Position numbers and translations under genes: made by a program
NCBI GenBank assembly: GCA_963813345.1
Contig: CAWEYR010000020.1
Span: 83,915-147,914 of the forward strand
Direction: 5' to 3'
DNA: 64,000 nucleotides
Origin: CAWDDA01 sp963813345
GTDB taxonomy: Bacteria; Acidobacteriota; Blastocatellia; RBC074
The notes under the pieces: generated by a model
Databases searched by the model: none
Seen by the model: the letters and a program-made list of their open reading frames with translations, nothing else
Told to the model about the DNA's origin: nothing
Shown here: piece after piece, positions 7,796-17,849 of the stretch
Position numbering within the stretch: the stretch's first letter is position 1
Layout of the letters: each line of letters opens with the position of its first letter

Positions 7796-8390
7796 ATGTC
7801 AGGGAACACTTCGGAAATCAACCTGCTGCTTGAAAGATGCCGAAGCGGTGAAACGGATGCTTTCGAACGGTTGATGGCGGTTGTGTATGAGGATTTGAAA
7901 AGAATAGCTGCCTGGCAGCTTCAGACGGAACGGCCCAATCATACGCTCCAGCCCACCGCGCTTGTTCATGAGGTCTATCTGAGGCTTGCAGCCAACGCTC
8001 AGATTGACTGGAAGGATAAGTCCCACTTCTTCGCGCTTGTAGCGCAGATCATGAGACACATTCTGGTGGACCATGCCCGGGGACGGTTACGTAACAAGCG
8101 CGAAGGAAGCGCGCGTGCCGTAGCACTTGACGAGGCTTTGAACGTCAGCACGCGCGGCGTCTGATCCCGGACTTGTTGAGCTTGATGAAGCGCTCAGCTC
8201 ACTGGCCTTGATAGACGAACGAAAAAGCCGGATTGTCGAGTTGAGATATTTCGGCGGCCTGAGCATTGACGAGACAAGCGAAATCCTCGGAGTCTCTACG
8301 ACGACCGTGCGGCGTGAATGGACGATGGCAAAAGCCTGGCTCCGCCGCGAACTACAGAAACAATCACCGCGGAGCGGTGCGAGAACGTAG
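7796..8390 (+). CDS. ECF sigma factor, acidobacterial (TIGR02999-like) family, frameshifted
   Basis: Region 2 is in the first frame (ERLMAVVYEDLKRIAAWQL, HTLQPTALVHEVYLRL, KSHFFALVAQIMRHILVDHA). Region 4 is in another frame (ARIV-like KSRIVELRYFGGLSIDETS, ILGVSTTTVRREWTMAKAWL). The first frame ends with a TGA at 8162-8164, while the second is open through AASDPGLVELDEALSSLALI, so one indel near 8150-8160 joins them. The total of about 195 residues suits the family, which often sits beside kinases with the same N-terminal extension as found here. The start overlaps the possible 5' end of the divergent kinase gene. Confidence 0.85.
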
Positions 8391-8555
8391 CCAGGGGTTG
8401 AGTCTTCGAAACCCCTGGATCGATTCCATTGACGAATTGCATCCCGGAGGGATGCGAGAAAAACGACGGCCTTGACCGATCGTTTCTCGCATCCCTCCGG
8501 GATCACTCTCTCTCGCAATGCAACCAGGGGTTTCGAAGACTCAACCCCTGGCTAC
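8364..8555. repeat. Nested inverted repeats after the sigma factor gene
   Basis: An outer 32-bp perfect pair (8387-8418 with 8524-8555) encloses an inner pair (8439-8460 with 8483-8503). Just before it is tcaccgcggagcggtg (8364-8379), a motif seen again at 35183-35217 and 59746-59761. The element lies between convergent genes. Confidence 0.85.
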
Positions 8556-9059
8556 GATCTTGACGCCTCCGGCGTCAGCTCCAGCATGCGCATTAGATGT
8601 TTCGACCTTACCAGAAACATGCTCATGGCAAGCAGGAGAACGGTAGCGGGCATGACAAGCATGCTCCATGTCAGGTGTTCCGTCATTTCCATCCACTTAA
8701 CGAAATGTGGAATCAACGCCACGAGGAGTGCTGTCAGAATAGTCTCCCAGAGCAGGACTTTGAGGTCACTGAATGATTTGAAGTGAAGCCAGGAGGGTAG
8801 CTTGTCGTCAAGTTTTTCAGGAAGAAGGAAGAGTTTTGCAATTCCTGCTGAGAAAATAAGAAACACCAGCGCCACGAAGAACGAGTCGAGCGATTCGAGC
8901 ATTTCGATTGCCGGCCTGGCTTCGAGATCAGTTGAATATGTGCTTATATGCCCGCAGGGCGCGGATGCTTCCGATAACAATGAAACCAAGAGCGTGAACG
9001 AAGGCGAAAGCGACAATGATCAGGGATACATATCTCAACTTGAGCAGCTTCTCCAGCAT
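8552..9059 (-). CDS. UPF0114 (YqhA-type) membrane protein, frameshifted
   Basis: The N-terminal part lies in one frame (MLEKLLKLRYVSLIIVAFAF and a first membrane helix, ALGFIVIGSIRAL). The rest is in another frame: EMLESLDSFFVALVFLIFSA, SWLHFKSFSDLKVLLWET, then two more helices. The join is near 8930-8950. The pattern of four helices and the signature ESLDSF...LKVLLWET fits UPF0114, whose function is unknown. The ATG at 9059 is chosen because CAGGAG lies 6 bases upstream; an earlier ATG has no such site. Only about 120 bases separate it from the divergent transporter start. Confidence 0.75.
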
Positions 9060-9179
9060 CGTTGACTCCTGTCTCTTTTCTTGTTTGCTTGATGGGTTCG
9101 ACTCGGCCATTATTGTCAAAATTCGCTAACCGGAAATGCAGTAGATGCACATCGAGAGGACGTGCGAGGAGCCTCGGTA

Positions 9180-10071
9180 ATGACTCTTGCGGAACTAATA
9201 CCACTAATCCTAAAAGCGAGCATCATTCTGCTTGTGATCAGCATCGGACTGACTGCGACATTTGGCGACGCGACATATCTCCTGCGGAGACCGGCGTTGC
9301 TTGCAAAGTCTTTCCTGTCGATGAACGTTATCATCCCCGTGTTTGCCGCAACACTTGCCGCGCTGTTTGACTTCCATCCGGCAGTCAAGATTGCACTGAT
9401 TGCGCTTGCAGTCTCGCCTCTTCCGCCTGTGCTTCCAAAAAAAGCCGAGAAGGCCGGAGGCAAAACTTCGTACATGATCGGACTGCTCATTGCGGCAGGC
9501 TTGATATCGATCATATTTGTCCCGCTTGCTATCGAAATCCTTTCGTGGATCTTTCGTATGCCTGCCAGCGTCTCTCCGTTGGTTGTAGCCAGGATCGTTG
9601 TGTTGACAACGGTGCTTTTGCCTTTGATTGCCGGCATCCTCATCCGAGCCGTGATTCCTGGCCCCGCTGAAAGAATTGCCAAGCCGCTGGGCACGATTGC
9701 GATGATCCTCCTGTTGGCGAGCCGTAATACTTGTCGTGATCAAACTCTGGCCCGCGATCATGTCGCTTGTTGGCAACGGAAACGTGGCTGCTTTTGCCGT
9801 TCTTGTTATTGTCGGGCTTGCAGTAGGGCATCTCCTCGGCGGCCCCGACTCCGAGACTCGCACTGATCTCGCATTTGCGACTTCCACTCGACATCCGGGA
9901 GTTGCAGTTGCAATTGGAAACTCTGCATTTCCGGATCAGCCGCTCGTGCCGGCGGCCGTCATACTTCTTTATCTGGTATGTGCGATCATTTCGATCCCAT
10001 ACATCATGTGGTCACGACGGCGAAATGCTTCAGGCGTAACTGACCTCGTTACCAACACGTGCCGGGAATAA
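9180..10071 (+). CDS. Bile acid:Na+ symporter family (BASS-like) transporter, frameshifted
   Basis: A ten-helix type membrane protein. The first frame (to about 9715) contains RPALLAKSFLSMNVIIPVFA, KIALIALAVSPLPPVLPKKA, and helices up to PLGTIAMILLLA. The second frame continues with IKLWPAIMSLVGNGN, VIVGLAVGHLLGGPD and ATSTRHPGVAVAIGNSAFPD. The last matches the conserved ATRHPxxAxAIA of the family's C-terminal half. A deletion or insertion near 9715-9725 explains the split. GGAG precedes the ATG. The substrate cannot be told from sequence. Its 3' end overlaps the convergent oxidoreductase by about 100 bases, so one of the two stops is probably displaced by another indel. Confidence 0.8.
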
Positions 10072-11164
10072 GGCTCGCGCGGAATTGCAGAATCGCGCCC
10101 AAGCAGTTCATCAACGACAATTCGCGCAGTTGCAAGCGAAGTGGTGATGCCGAGGCCTTCGTGTCCCGTCGCAAGAAACAGGTTGGCATCCTCTGCACAC
10201 CTGCCAATCAGTGGAAGCTTGTCCGGAGTCGCTGCACGAAAGCCGGTCCAGGCACGTATAGCCTGCAGCCGTGCCAGTCGCGGCATGAACGCGGTTGCCC
10301 GTTCGATCATTTGCGAAAGAATCTCCTGATCAACGCCATCAGTTTCGACGCCATACTGGCGGTGACGACCCGACGAGCACCTGTCCCGTCCGTCGCGGTT
10401 GGACATTGAAAGCGACGGAATCTGACGTCAATGAATGTGCGCTCTTCAAATATCCGAGCTCGACCAGCTGATGACGAACGAATCCAGGATACCGATCCGT
10501 AATCACGAGGTGCCCCTTTCGCTTCCTGACATTGATTCCGGGTGTCAACTGAGGCGCCCAGTGACCGGTCGCGTTGAGAGCAACGCCCGAAGAAATGAAT
10601 GTGCCGTCGCTCAGCTTTGCTCCTTTTCCACTGAGCTCAATCACGGGCTTTCCAACAAAGACGCACGCGCCGCGTTCCGAGGCTTTGTCGACGAAGTGCT
10701 TCGCTGCGCAAGGGGGATAGATTACTGCGTCAGAAGGAATGCGCAATCCCCCAGCCAGGCCGGACCGAAGGCTCGGGTTCGGCTTCGTACAAAGTCTGAG
10801 CGTCGAGGATCTCTGCGGCAACGCCACGCTCGCCGTAGAAGCGTTGCTTGCGTTTGACCTCCTCCATTTCATCGTCATCCGCGGCAACCCAGATCGTCCC
10901 GCAGGAATCGAATTCGCAGTTCGGCGGGCAGTTCTTCGGAGAATCTCGTTCCACAGCTGTTTGCGAATAGTGGGTCAGTGAAAACTGATCCTGGGAGTCA
11001 TCCATGACGACCAGATGCCCCATCCCTGCAGCAGTTGCTCCTCCACCGATCTGATTGCCTTCGACCAGTGCTACGCTCAAACCCGCTAACGTTGCCTCCG
11101 CGGCACAGGCAGCGCCGACGATTCCGCCGCCGGCGATAATCAGGTCGAATGAATGACCGGGCAT
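9969..11164 (-). CDS. FAD-dependent amino-acid oxidase/dehydrogenase (DAO family), frameshifted
   Basis: A DAO-family flavoprotein in three frames: N-terminus 11164-10750 with the FAD motif LIIAGGGIVGAACAAEA and GGGATAAGMGHLV; middle part to about 10390 with GGLRIPSDAVIYPPCAAKHF, LNATGHWAPQL and GKGHLVITDRYPG-like sequence; C-terminus with AIRAWTGFRAATPDKLPLIG and LATGHEGLGITTSLATARIV. Its ATG overlaps the TAA of the epimerase gene (TAATG), so the two are translationally coupled. That pairing points to D-hydroxyproline or D-proline oxidation after epimerisation. This is inference from context, as DAO proteins are hard to assign. Confidence 0.82.
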
Positions 11165-12115
11165 TACCGAACACCCCAGCAGAAGGGATCGCTCTCATCG
11201 AGGATGAGTGTTGCGTCGGCAGTGATATGAGCTGAGCCTTTGATATGAGGGTGAATCCTGCCGTCAACCAATGAAACGCTTCCTTCAAAAACGCTTCCGA
11301 CGATGCTCTCCTGCCGCCAGGTATCACCCTCTCTGAGCTTCCCGTCTGCGACAAGGCACGCCAGCTTCGCGCTCGTTCCCGTGCCGCACGGCGAGCGATC
11401 ATAGCTCTTGCCAGGACACAGTACGAAGTTCCTGCTATCGAGACCTTCGCGTGAAGGCGATCCAAAAAGCTCGATATGATCTATCTCCTGACCGCTCTCT
11501 CCCGTAATCCCCTTCGCGGTTAGCGCCGTTCGAATTCGCCACGCGAAGTCGGTCAGCTCTTCGATGCGATCCAAACCAAGATCAAAACGCGGCTCTTCAA
11601 CGAGAAAGAACCAGTTGCCACCCCAGGCCACATCACCAAGAACGGGGCCGTGCCCCGCGACGTCGACTGCAACTCGTTTTGCGATCCGGTAACTTGGTAC
11701 ATTGTTGACTGTCACTTCTCCTGAATCGTGAAGTCGCGCTGTTATGATGCCCACAGGCGTTTCGATCCGATGTTCGCCAGGCTCCAGCCGTTCGAGATAA
11801 GCCAGCGTGACAACCAGTCCGATCGTCCCGTGACCGCACATTCCGAGATAGCCAACATTATTGAAGAAGATCACACCAGCTGCGCACGAAGCATCAACCG
11901 GCTTGCAAAGGAGCGCACCGACAATAACGTCCGATCCACGCGGCTCGTTGACGACAGCAGACCGGAAGGCATCATGCCTGGTGCGAAAGTGTTCCAACCT
12001 GCTCAGCCATCGAACCAGTGCCGAGATCCGGACTGCCGTCGATGACGACGCGGGTTGGCTCGCCACCGGTGTGCGAATCGATTACGCGAACAGTTCTCTG
12101 CTTTGTATCTTTCAT
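11164..12115 (-). CDS. Proline racemase family protein, probable 4-hydroxyproline 2-epimerase, frameshifted
   Basis: The family interconverts L and D forms of (hydroxy)proline with two cysteines. Both are present: GYLGMCGHGTIG and DRSPCGTGTSAKLA. The dehydratase branch has Thr in place of one Cys and is therefore excluded. The first 40 residues (TVRVIDSHTGGEPTRVV, GTGSMAEQ) are in a different frame from the rest, with the break near 12000-12010. The ATG at 12115 fits the family; an ATG at 12157 is also in frame, and neither has a clear ribosome site. Coupling to the DAO flavoprotein suggests a trans-4-hydroxyproline catabolic pair. Proline itself as substrate is not excluded. Confidence 0.85.
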
Positions 12116-12210
12116 GGGGCTTAGTTTCGTATACAATGCGGCTTGGAGAATGTCCATATGATTACCGACAGTGACCGCGATACAAAGGAACTTCCTACAA
12201 TCGAATCAGC

Positions 12211-13071
12211 ATGGCGAGCACGCATCTTCCTTTCTCGTCACTGGTGAAGGTGGATATAGGCGCGCTTTCGGATACGGGCAAGGTGCGGCCAGTAAACGAG
12301 GATCATTTTCTCGTTGGCCAGTCCGGGCGCTACCTGGACGTGACCATGACGAATCTGCCTGAAGGTTCCGCTCCGCTTCGTTCAGACGAAACAGCTTATG
12401 GCATGGTCGTCGCCGATGGAATGGGTGGGGCTGCGGCGGGTGAGGTCGCGAGCCGTGAGGCGATCAGCGATCTGATCAATCTGGTGCTGGACCTTCCTGA
12501 TTGGATTCTGCGACTGGATGAGCGCACGACGAAAGTAGCAATGACTCGAGCCGCCTATAGATACAAGCAGGTGGATGCCGCGATCACCAAGCGGGCGGAG
12601 GAAGATCCAAGGTTGTCCGGAATGGGAACCACAATGACAGTCGCGTTCAGCCTTGGGGCCGATCTGATCGTGACACATGTTGGTGATTCTCGTGCTTACC
12701 TGCTACGCAAAGGACGCCTTCAGCAACTGACTCGCGATCAGACACTGGTCCAGGCGTTGATAGATATCGGAGAGATCACGCCGGAAGAAGCCAACTCTCA
12801 TCCTATGCGTCACATACTCACGCAGGCCCTTGGCCAGCACAAAGGTAAGGTTCAGGTTGAGGTTCAGCGCATCAGGCTGAACCACGACGATTGGCTTTTG
12901 CTGTGCACTGATGGTCTTACGGAAATGGTGCCCGACGATCAGATTCTGAAATTGCTCGATCAGCCACAGTCGGCTGAGGCGGCGTGTAAGAAGCTTGTTG
13001 ATCTCGCGCTCAAAAACGGTGGCAAGGACAACGTCACCGTGATTGCGGCACACTATCAGTTTCCGGATTGA
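12211..13071 (+). CDS. PP2C-family Ser/Thr protein phosphatase (Stp1-like)
   Basis: A Mn/Mg-dependent phosphatase that would oppose Hanks-type kinases such as the one at 5-7.7 kb. The PP2C metal and catalytic motifs are all there: GKVRPVNEDHF, MVVADGMGGAAAGEVAS, LSGMGTTMTVA, THVGDSRAYLLR, LTRDQTLVQALID, LLLCTDGLTEMV and GGKDNVTVIAAHY. It has 286 residues, somewhat over the usual 240, because of an insert after SGRYLDVTM that is seen in several acidobacterial homologues (from memory). It has no signal peptide and the gene is intact. Confidence 0.92.
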   Translation: MASTHLPFSSLVKVDIGALSDTGKVRPVNEDHFLVGQSGRYLDVTMTNLPEGSAPLRSDETAYGMVVADGMGGAAAGEVASREAISDLINLVLDLPDWILRLDERTTKVAMTRAAYRYKQVDAAITKRAEEDPRLSGMGTTMTVAFSLGADLIVTHVGDSRAYLLRKGRLQQLTRDQTLVQALIDIGEITPEEANSHPMRHILTQALGQHKGKVQVEVQRIRLNHDDWLLLCTDGLTEMVPDDQILKLLDQPQSAEAACKKLVDLALKNGGKDNVTVIAAHYQFPD

Positions 13072-13073
13072 TG

Positions 13074-13250
13074 AGTGCTGAGTGCTGAGTGCTGAGGTTG
13101 CTGAGTCTGCGAAGCTGCGAAGACGCGAATTAGAATTGAAGTTGCATTCTGAAGCACTTTTGTTCTTTTTCGCGTAATCGCAGGCTTAAGCGTGAGAACT
13201 TAGAACTCAGCACCCAGCACTCAGCACTCAGCACTCAGCACTCAGCACTA
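13074..13250. repeat. Inverted pair of short tandem repeats (gtgctga / cactcag)
   Basis: Three to four copies of a 7-8 base unit at 13074-13096 are matched in inverted orientation by five or six copies at 13206-13250. The pair brackets a non-coding stretch after the phosphatase gene and runs into the end of the small ORF on the other strand. Array lengths like this vary by slippage. Confidence 0.8.
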
Positions 13251-13563
13251 AGCAACACTGCTCGCATTGCCGGCGATAAATTTGAGGAGCGCTCGCTGAC
13301 GGCGAGCGGGGTCGCACTTCATCCAATCGTCTGGAGGAAACCGGTGAGTGCGAGTTGCGACTCATGCGCCGAGCGGAGCGCTCGGTTCGGCTGTGGGCGC
13401 GATAGATTCCCCTCAGCGCCTCTTCTATCCTCGCCTCATCCCGCGAAGCAAAATTGGTCTTATGTCGCGAAAGTGAGCTTCTGAAGCCGACGATCAGTCC
13501 AAGAAATGACAGTCCGAGTACGAACACGAGCGCGGTGTCAAAGTTGATGGCATCAGTCAGCAT
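13228..13563 (-). CDS. Small membrane protein, unknown
   Basis: About 111 residues. The start MLTDAINFDTALVFVLGLSF leads into one clear membrane helix, then a basic tail with many Arg and Ser. A strong AAAGGAG lies 6 bases before the ATG at 13563, which is the main reason to believe it. The last ten residues are encoded by the tandem repeat tract, so the true stop may lie elsewhere or have been moved by repeat slippage. No family recognised. Confidence 0.45.
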   Translation of the reverse strand: MLTDAINFDTALVFVLGLSFLGLIVGFRSSLSRHKTNFASRDEARIEEALRGIYRAHSRTERSARRMSRNSHSPVSSRRLDEVRPRSPSASAPQIYRRQCEQCCLVLSAEC

Positions 13564-14339
13564 GTTGGCTCCTTTCGCCTTTTTGATAAGCAGCCTCATC
13601 GCTGCTGTGAGGAGGAGGTTACCAGACGATCCAGCTGCTGGAAATCGTACGATAGTTCGTCCAGGGTCTACTTTGGTTCGATTCGTGTTGCACCTTCGTA
13701 CAGTACAAGCCTCGGGGCCAGCAGGCGGGCGAGGCACGCAAATTGACTGTCAAAAGGGAAACGCATGTGGAAGTGCTTTAATCTCTATGCCGGGGAGGCA
13801 AATCGAAGGAGTACGAAGGCTGTTTTGCACAGAGAGTGCATCTTGCGACCCAAGATATTGGAGCACCCACGAATTGTTGGAGGCTATTTCACAGGGAGAA
13901 CTGTCTTTAGGATCTTTGAACAGCGTGTCCATTATAAAGAACTTTCGGAAAGTGAGCACTCGCGTGGTATCCTTGCAACCATGGCCCCAGGATCCTTGGC
14001 ATCAACCTCGCCGAGACAGTCGCAAAAAGGCGGGTGAGATGAGTGCCCCTTGCCAGAGAGAGTTGAGGGCAAGGGGTCACGCCGACCCTCCTTTGCGAGT
14101 CAATCGCATCGAGAACTCCAATGTTTTCGCGATGGCGTGAAGGCTTCGAATTGTTGCCCGCGCACGTTGACAAGGCATACGTACAAGGGCACAAAATAGT
14201 AAAAGGGTAATGCATAGCAGAGGCGGAAATGAGTCTGACGAAAGGTGGCGGCGAGGTGTAACCAGTTCCAAACGAACTTGCCAAACCGACGGAGACGGAC
14301 AGACTTTTGTCGCGTGGTTGATGTAGATCGGAGGATAAC
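13564..14339. other. Long region without a convincing gene
   Basis: Short ORFs exist on both strands, but none has a good ribosome site with recognisable sequence. A stem-loop at about 14045-14077 (ccccttgcc with ggcaagggg, loop of some 13 bases) has no T tract after it. The region ends in the ribosome site of the DUF3302 gene (GGAGG at 14330-14334). Confidence 0.5.
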
Positions 14340-14795
14340 TTGACTCCTTTAGTGAAACGCAAATCGGTTCTTTCGAAGGTGATCTATGTGGCTCTCTTCA
14401 TCGTCCTGCTGCCACAGACGGCAAAGGCATCCATCTTTGAAGGTGAGACCCTCGATGCGATTGCCGACGGCATCGCCTGGGTGGCACTGGTCATTGCACC
14501 CATAATTGGCATCGCCATATTCTGGATTCTTCACATCATGCCGGAGAAGATCGCGGAGAAGCGCAAACATCCTCAGGCACAAGCCATCCAGACCCTGTGC
14601 CTTTTGTCTCTCTTTTTCGGCGGTCTCCTCTGGCCGATTGCCTGGTTGTGGGCCTATTCGAAACCGGTCCTCTACAAGATGGCGTACGGCACTGATGAGG
14701 TAGAACACGGTCACGGCGACGAGCCTGCGAGCGATGTGACACCAGATGGCGAGGTGCCGGCACACGCAGCCTCAGGGACGACCTATACCTGCTGA
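14340..14795 (+). CDS. DUF3302 inner-membrane protein (YiaW-like)
   Basis: A membrane protein with a signal-like first helix (VIYVALFIVLLPQTAKAS), a second (GIAWVALVIAPIIGIAIFWI) and a third (FGGLLWPIAWLWAYSKPV). The family-type core is MPEKIAEKRKHPQAQAIQTL followed by LSLFFGGLLWP. E. coli encodes a DUF3302 protein (YiaW) next to the HlyD-type protein YiaV, and here too an HlyD-type gene follows after 36 bases. The start is TTG at 14340, well placed behind GGAGG (14330-14334); no ATG is available nearby. The exact role in the exporter is unknown. Confidence 0.85.
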   Translation: MTPLVKRKSVLSKVIYVALFIVLLPQTAKASIFEGETLDAIADGIAWVALVIAPIIGIAIFWILHIMPEKIAEKRKHPQAQAIQTLCLLSLFFGGLLWPIAWLWAYSKPVLYKMAYGTDEVEHGHGDEPASDVTPDGEVPAHAASGTTYTC

Positions 14796-14831
14796 TCTCG
14801 AGGTAGCTCCCTCGAAGGGAGGGCACGGCTA

Positions 14832-16198
14832 ATGGAGATCCTCTTACTTCTTATCTATTCGATAATTGTCTGGCTGATATTTTTCAAGTTCAAGTTACTG
14901 CCCTGGAACATTATCAGCCAGGTGATCGTGGTCACGATTCCTGTCATCGCGATTACTCTCCTGATCCTTTTTCTCAACATATTTGCGCCATCCTCCGATG
15001 ATGTGCGCGTCCTTAACTATGTTGTTCAGGTAGTGCCGCGAGTCTCCGGGCGTGTGATCGAGGTGCCAGTCGAGCCCAACCGTCCGGTGAAAAAAGGAGA
15101 CGTGCTGTTCAAGATTGATCCCACGCCCTTTGAGCAACAACGTCCTCGCGCTCGAAGCGAAAATCCCTGAATTGAAGGCTAAGCTGATCAGTGCCCGGGC
15201 TTACCAGCGAGAGCTCGGAGACCAGTTGCAATCGGCGGCCAGCAAGAAGACAGCCGCGTCTGCAAAGGTGGTTGACGCGCAAGGTTACAAGCGCGAACTG
15301 GAAGATCAGTTGAAATCGGCAACAGGCCAAAAGGCTACAGTTGCCGCGAAGCTCGATCTGGCGCGAAAGCGACTGGTACAAACGAAAGAGCTGGCGGAGA
15401 AAGGTGCGGGCCCTAAGTACGACTTCGAGCAGAGCGATGCGGACGTCAGGAGTCTTGAAGCGGAGCTGGCAACCGCCACCGCAAATGAGTCTCAGATCCG
15501 GCAGAAACTGAATTCGACAACTGCCGCTGGCGAACTTGCGGAGGTTGCGCAGGCACAAGCCGAAATGGCATCCGCCGCAGCAAGTGAATCTCAGGTTGCG
15601 CAAAAGCTCTCGGCAAAGACCGAAAGTGGAGACCTGTCCGAGGTGGCTCAGGTCAAAGCCGAGCTCGAGCAGGTGAATGCTCAGCTTGCGGAAGCGCGCT
15701 GGCAACTTGAGCAGTCTACCGTCTACGCTCCCGCGGATGGGACCGTCATAAACCTTCAGCTACGGCCCGGCTCGTTCGCGTCGGGGCTCGGGGCGTTGCC
15801 CGTCATGGAGCTTTGTCGAGAACGAACAATGGATCATCATGATGTTCCATCAGAATGAACTGCGTAACATTAGTCCGGGCAACGAGGCGGAGATCTTCCT
15901 GAAGAACTACCCGAACCGAATCATCAAGTGCAAAGTTGACTCAATCGTCTGGGCATCAGGTACCGGACAACTCCCCATCTCAGGAATGATTCCGCCGACG
16001 GGCACCACACCAGTACCCGAGGGACGTGTTGCAGTCCGGTTGATGCCTGCTGACAAGGATAAGGACTTGTTCCTTGCCGCAGGCGCCCAGGGTCACGGCG
16101 CAGTCTTTACTGATTCCGGACACCTGATTCATATCGTGCGCAAGGTATTCCTGCGCGTCAGCACCAAGCTTGACTGGCTCGTCCTCAAGCTGCATTGA
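14832..16198 (+). CDS. HlyD/EmrA-type membrane fusion protein (YiaV-like), two frameshifts
   Basis: The periplasmic adaptor of a tripartite exporter. The N-terminus has two membrane segments (LLLLIYSIIVWLIFFKFKLL, then VIVVTIPVIAITLLILFL), unlike single-helix EmrA but like YiaV. Then come the lipoyl half-motif VPRVSGRVIEVPVEPNRPVK and GDVLFKIDPTPFEQ, a long coiled coil, and the second lipoyl half VYAPADGTVINLQLRPGSF. Last is a beta-barrel region (MMFHQNELRNISPGNEAEIF). Breaks occur near 15135-15150 and 15810-15840. The coiled coil holds an internal duplication: YQRELGDQLQSAASKK resembles YKRELEDQLKSATGQK. It lies between the DUF3302 gene and the outer-membrane factor gene, 7 bases from the latter. 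Confidence 0.85.
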
Positions 16199-16205
16199 GA
16201 AGACC

Positions 16206-17683
16206 ATGAAACATAGCAACACAGCGAAGCTTTCAACGTACGTCGACACCGCGAAGCGTACGTTGTACCGCCTTCAGGGAGAATCTTGTTTTTCACTCCG
16301 ACGTCCCGGTAAGTTTCTGGTCTTTGCTGTCCTGGCTGCCCTGATCAGTCAAGGGTGTGTCAAACCAGCACCTGAGCGCCCCGAGATCCAACAGGACGCG
16401 ATGAAGACGAATGGTACTCACCAATCCGTGGACGGCAGCCGGTTTTGCGGCGGGTCCGATCGCGGGTAACTGGCTCGCGTCCTTTAACGATCCGGAACTT
16501 GCAATACTCGTGACTGAGGCCGTCGCCAACAACCCTGATCTGCGCGTCGGTGCTACACGTGTCGAGCAGGCCAAGGAATACGTCAACATGGCAAAAGCCG
16601 CTCTGTGGCCGGCCGTCGGTATTCTGGGCAAGGGGAGCTTCAAAGGCGGCGATGACGGTAATATGGGTTTGAGCGGCGGCATCCTGGGAGCATCCTGGGA
16701 GATCGATCTTTGGGGCAAACTTCGCTACGCGCGAAACGCAGCTAAAGAGAACTACTCCTCGGCCAAAGCAGACTACGAGTACGCCCGTCAATCGATCGCT
16801 GCGATGACGGCCCGCAACTGGTTCTTAGCCACCGAAACATGGCTTCAGATCCAACTCGGCCAGGAGATGGTGGTTTTTTCTGAACAATACCTTGACCTCG
16901 CCATGACACGCCACCGTGTTGGCGTGGGAGACGAGCAGGATGTGGTGGTTGCTCAAGCCAATCTCAGCAGTTACCTGGACGGGTTGAGACAGGTTCAGCT
17001 TGCGCACCAGCAAACTTTGCGCGGGCTCGAGCAAATCCTGGGACGTTACCCTTCGGCAGAGGTGAAAGCGCGACTGGAACTCGCAAATCTGCCGGGACCG
17101 GTTCCGGCTGGCGTGCCACTCGAGGTTTTGGAACGCCGTCCAGACATTATCGCAGCTGAACGGCGAGTCGCTGCTGCGTTTAACCGGGTGGGAGAAGCAA
17201 AAGCTGCCAGATTGCCATCGCTCAAGCTGACCGCCAACTTCGGAGCTATCGGCAGCTCAGTTCTCGAACTGAAGGACGATTTCTCGAATCCGATCGCTGG
17301 CGCCGGCATCGGGATGTTTGCGCCGATCTATCACGGGCGGCGCTCTGAAAACTCAGGTGCGCATTCGATCCATCGAACAGAAAACGGCCGTCGCAGAGTA
17401 TGCGCGAATTGCACTGCGTGCGATCACTGATGTCGAGAATGCGCTCGCGACTGCAAACACGCTCAAAGAGCGCGAGGTGATTCTGCTGGCGATGGTAGAT
17501 CAAAACAGGCGGGCACTTGAGCTTGAAGAGACGGCATATCGCGTCGGGAAAGTCGATATGCGCGGCGTGCGGCAACGTCAACTCACACTCTACGGTGCTC
17601 AGATCACTCTTCTGCGGGTGCAGAGTGAACAGTTGATACAACGCGTCAATCTGCATCTGGCGCTTGGTGGCAGCTTCTCGTAA
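16206..17683 (+). CDS. Outer-membrane factor lipoprotein, NodT/OprM family, two frameshifts
   Basis: The outer-membrane channel of the exporter encoded just upstream. A lipobox is seen in AVLAALISQGC, followed by KPAPERPEIQ. Further on are NPDLRVGATRVEQAKEYVNM, ASWEIDLWGKLRYARNAAKE, the family motif LEVLERRPDIIAAERRVAA, and the C-terminal helix pair with EETAYRVGKVDMRGVRQRQ. Frames change near 16425 and 17340. A diverged copy of the gttgtaccgcc repeat is translated just before the signal helix (TLYRLQGESC), which lengthens the N-region unusually; the true start may be downstream of it. Confidence 0.87.
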
Positions 17684-17849
17684 GGCATCCTCACAAGGAC
17701 TGAGCTTCCATTCTGATTTCGCGACGTTCGGTTCTGGAGTGCAAGCCATGGGAAGTGCGTCTCATGCACGTGTCCCGATTCGTCCGCCGGCAAGCGAACA
17801 TTTCAGGGTCTTCAATGAAGACGAAGACTAAGAACCCACGGAGGCAGTC

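Noticed and set aside
9085..9110. gggttcgactc, a tRNA T-arm-like string
   Set aside because: No acceptor, D or anticodon stems around it; it lies just upstream of the UPF0114 gene start.
11164..12115. Trans-3-hydroxyproline dehydratase as the function of the racemase-family gene
   Set aside because: Dehydratases have Thr for one catalytic Cys; here both Cys are present.
13074..13250. Short tandem units as a CRISPR array
   Set aside because: Units of 7-8 bases without spacers; simple-sequence repeat. No CRISPR array or cas gene was seen anywhere in the window.
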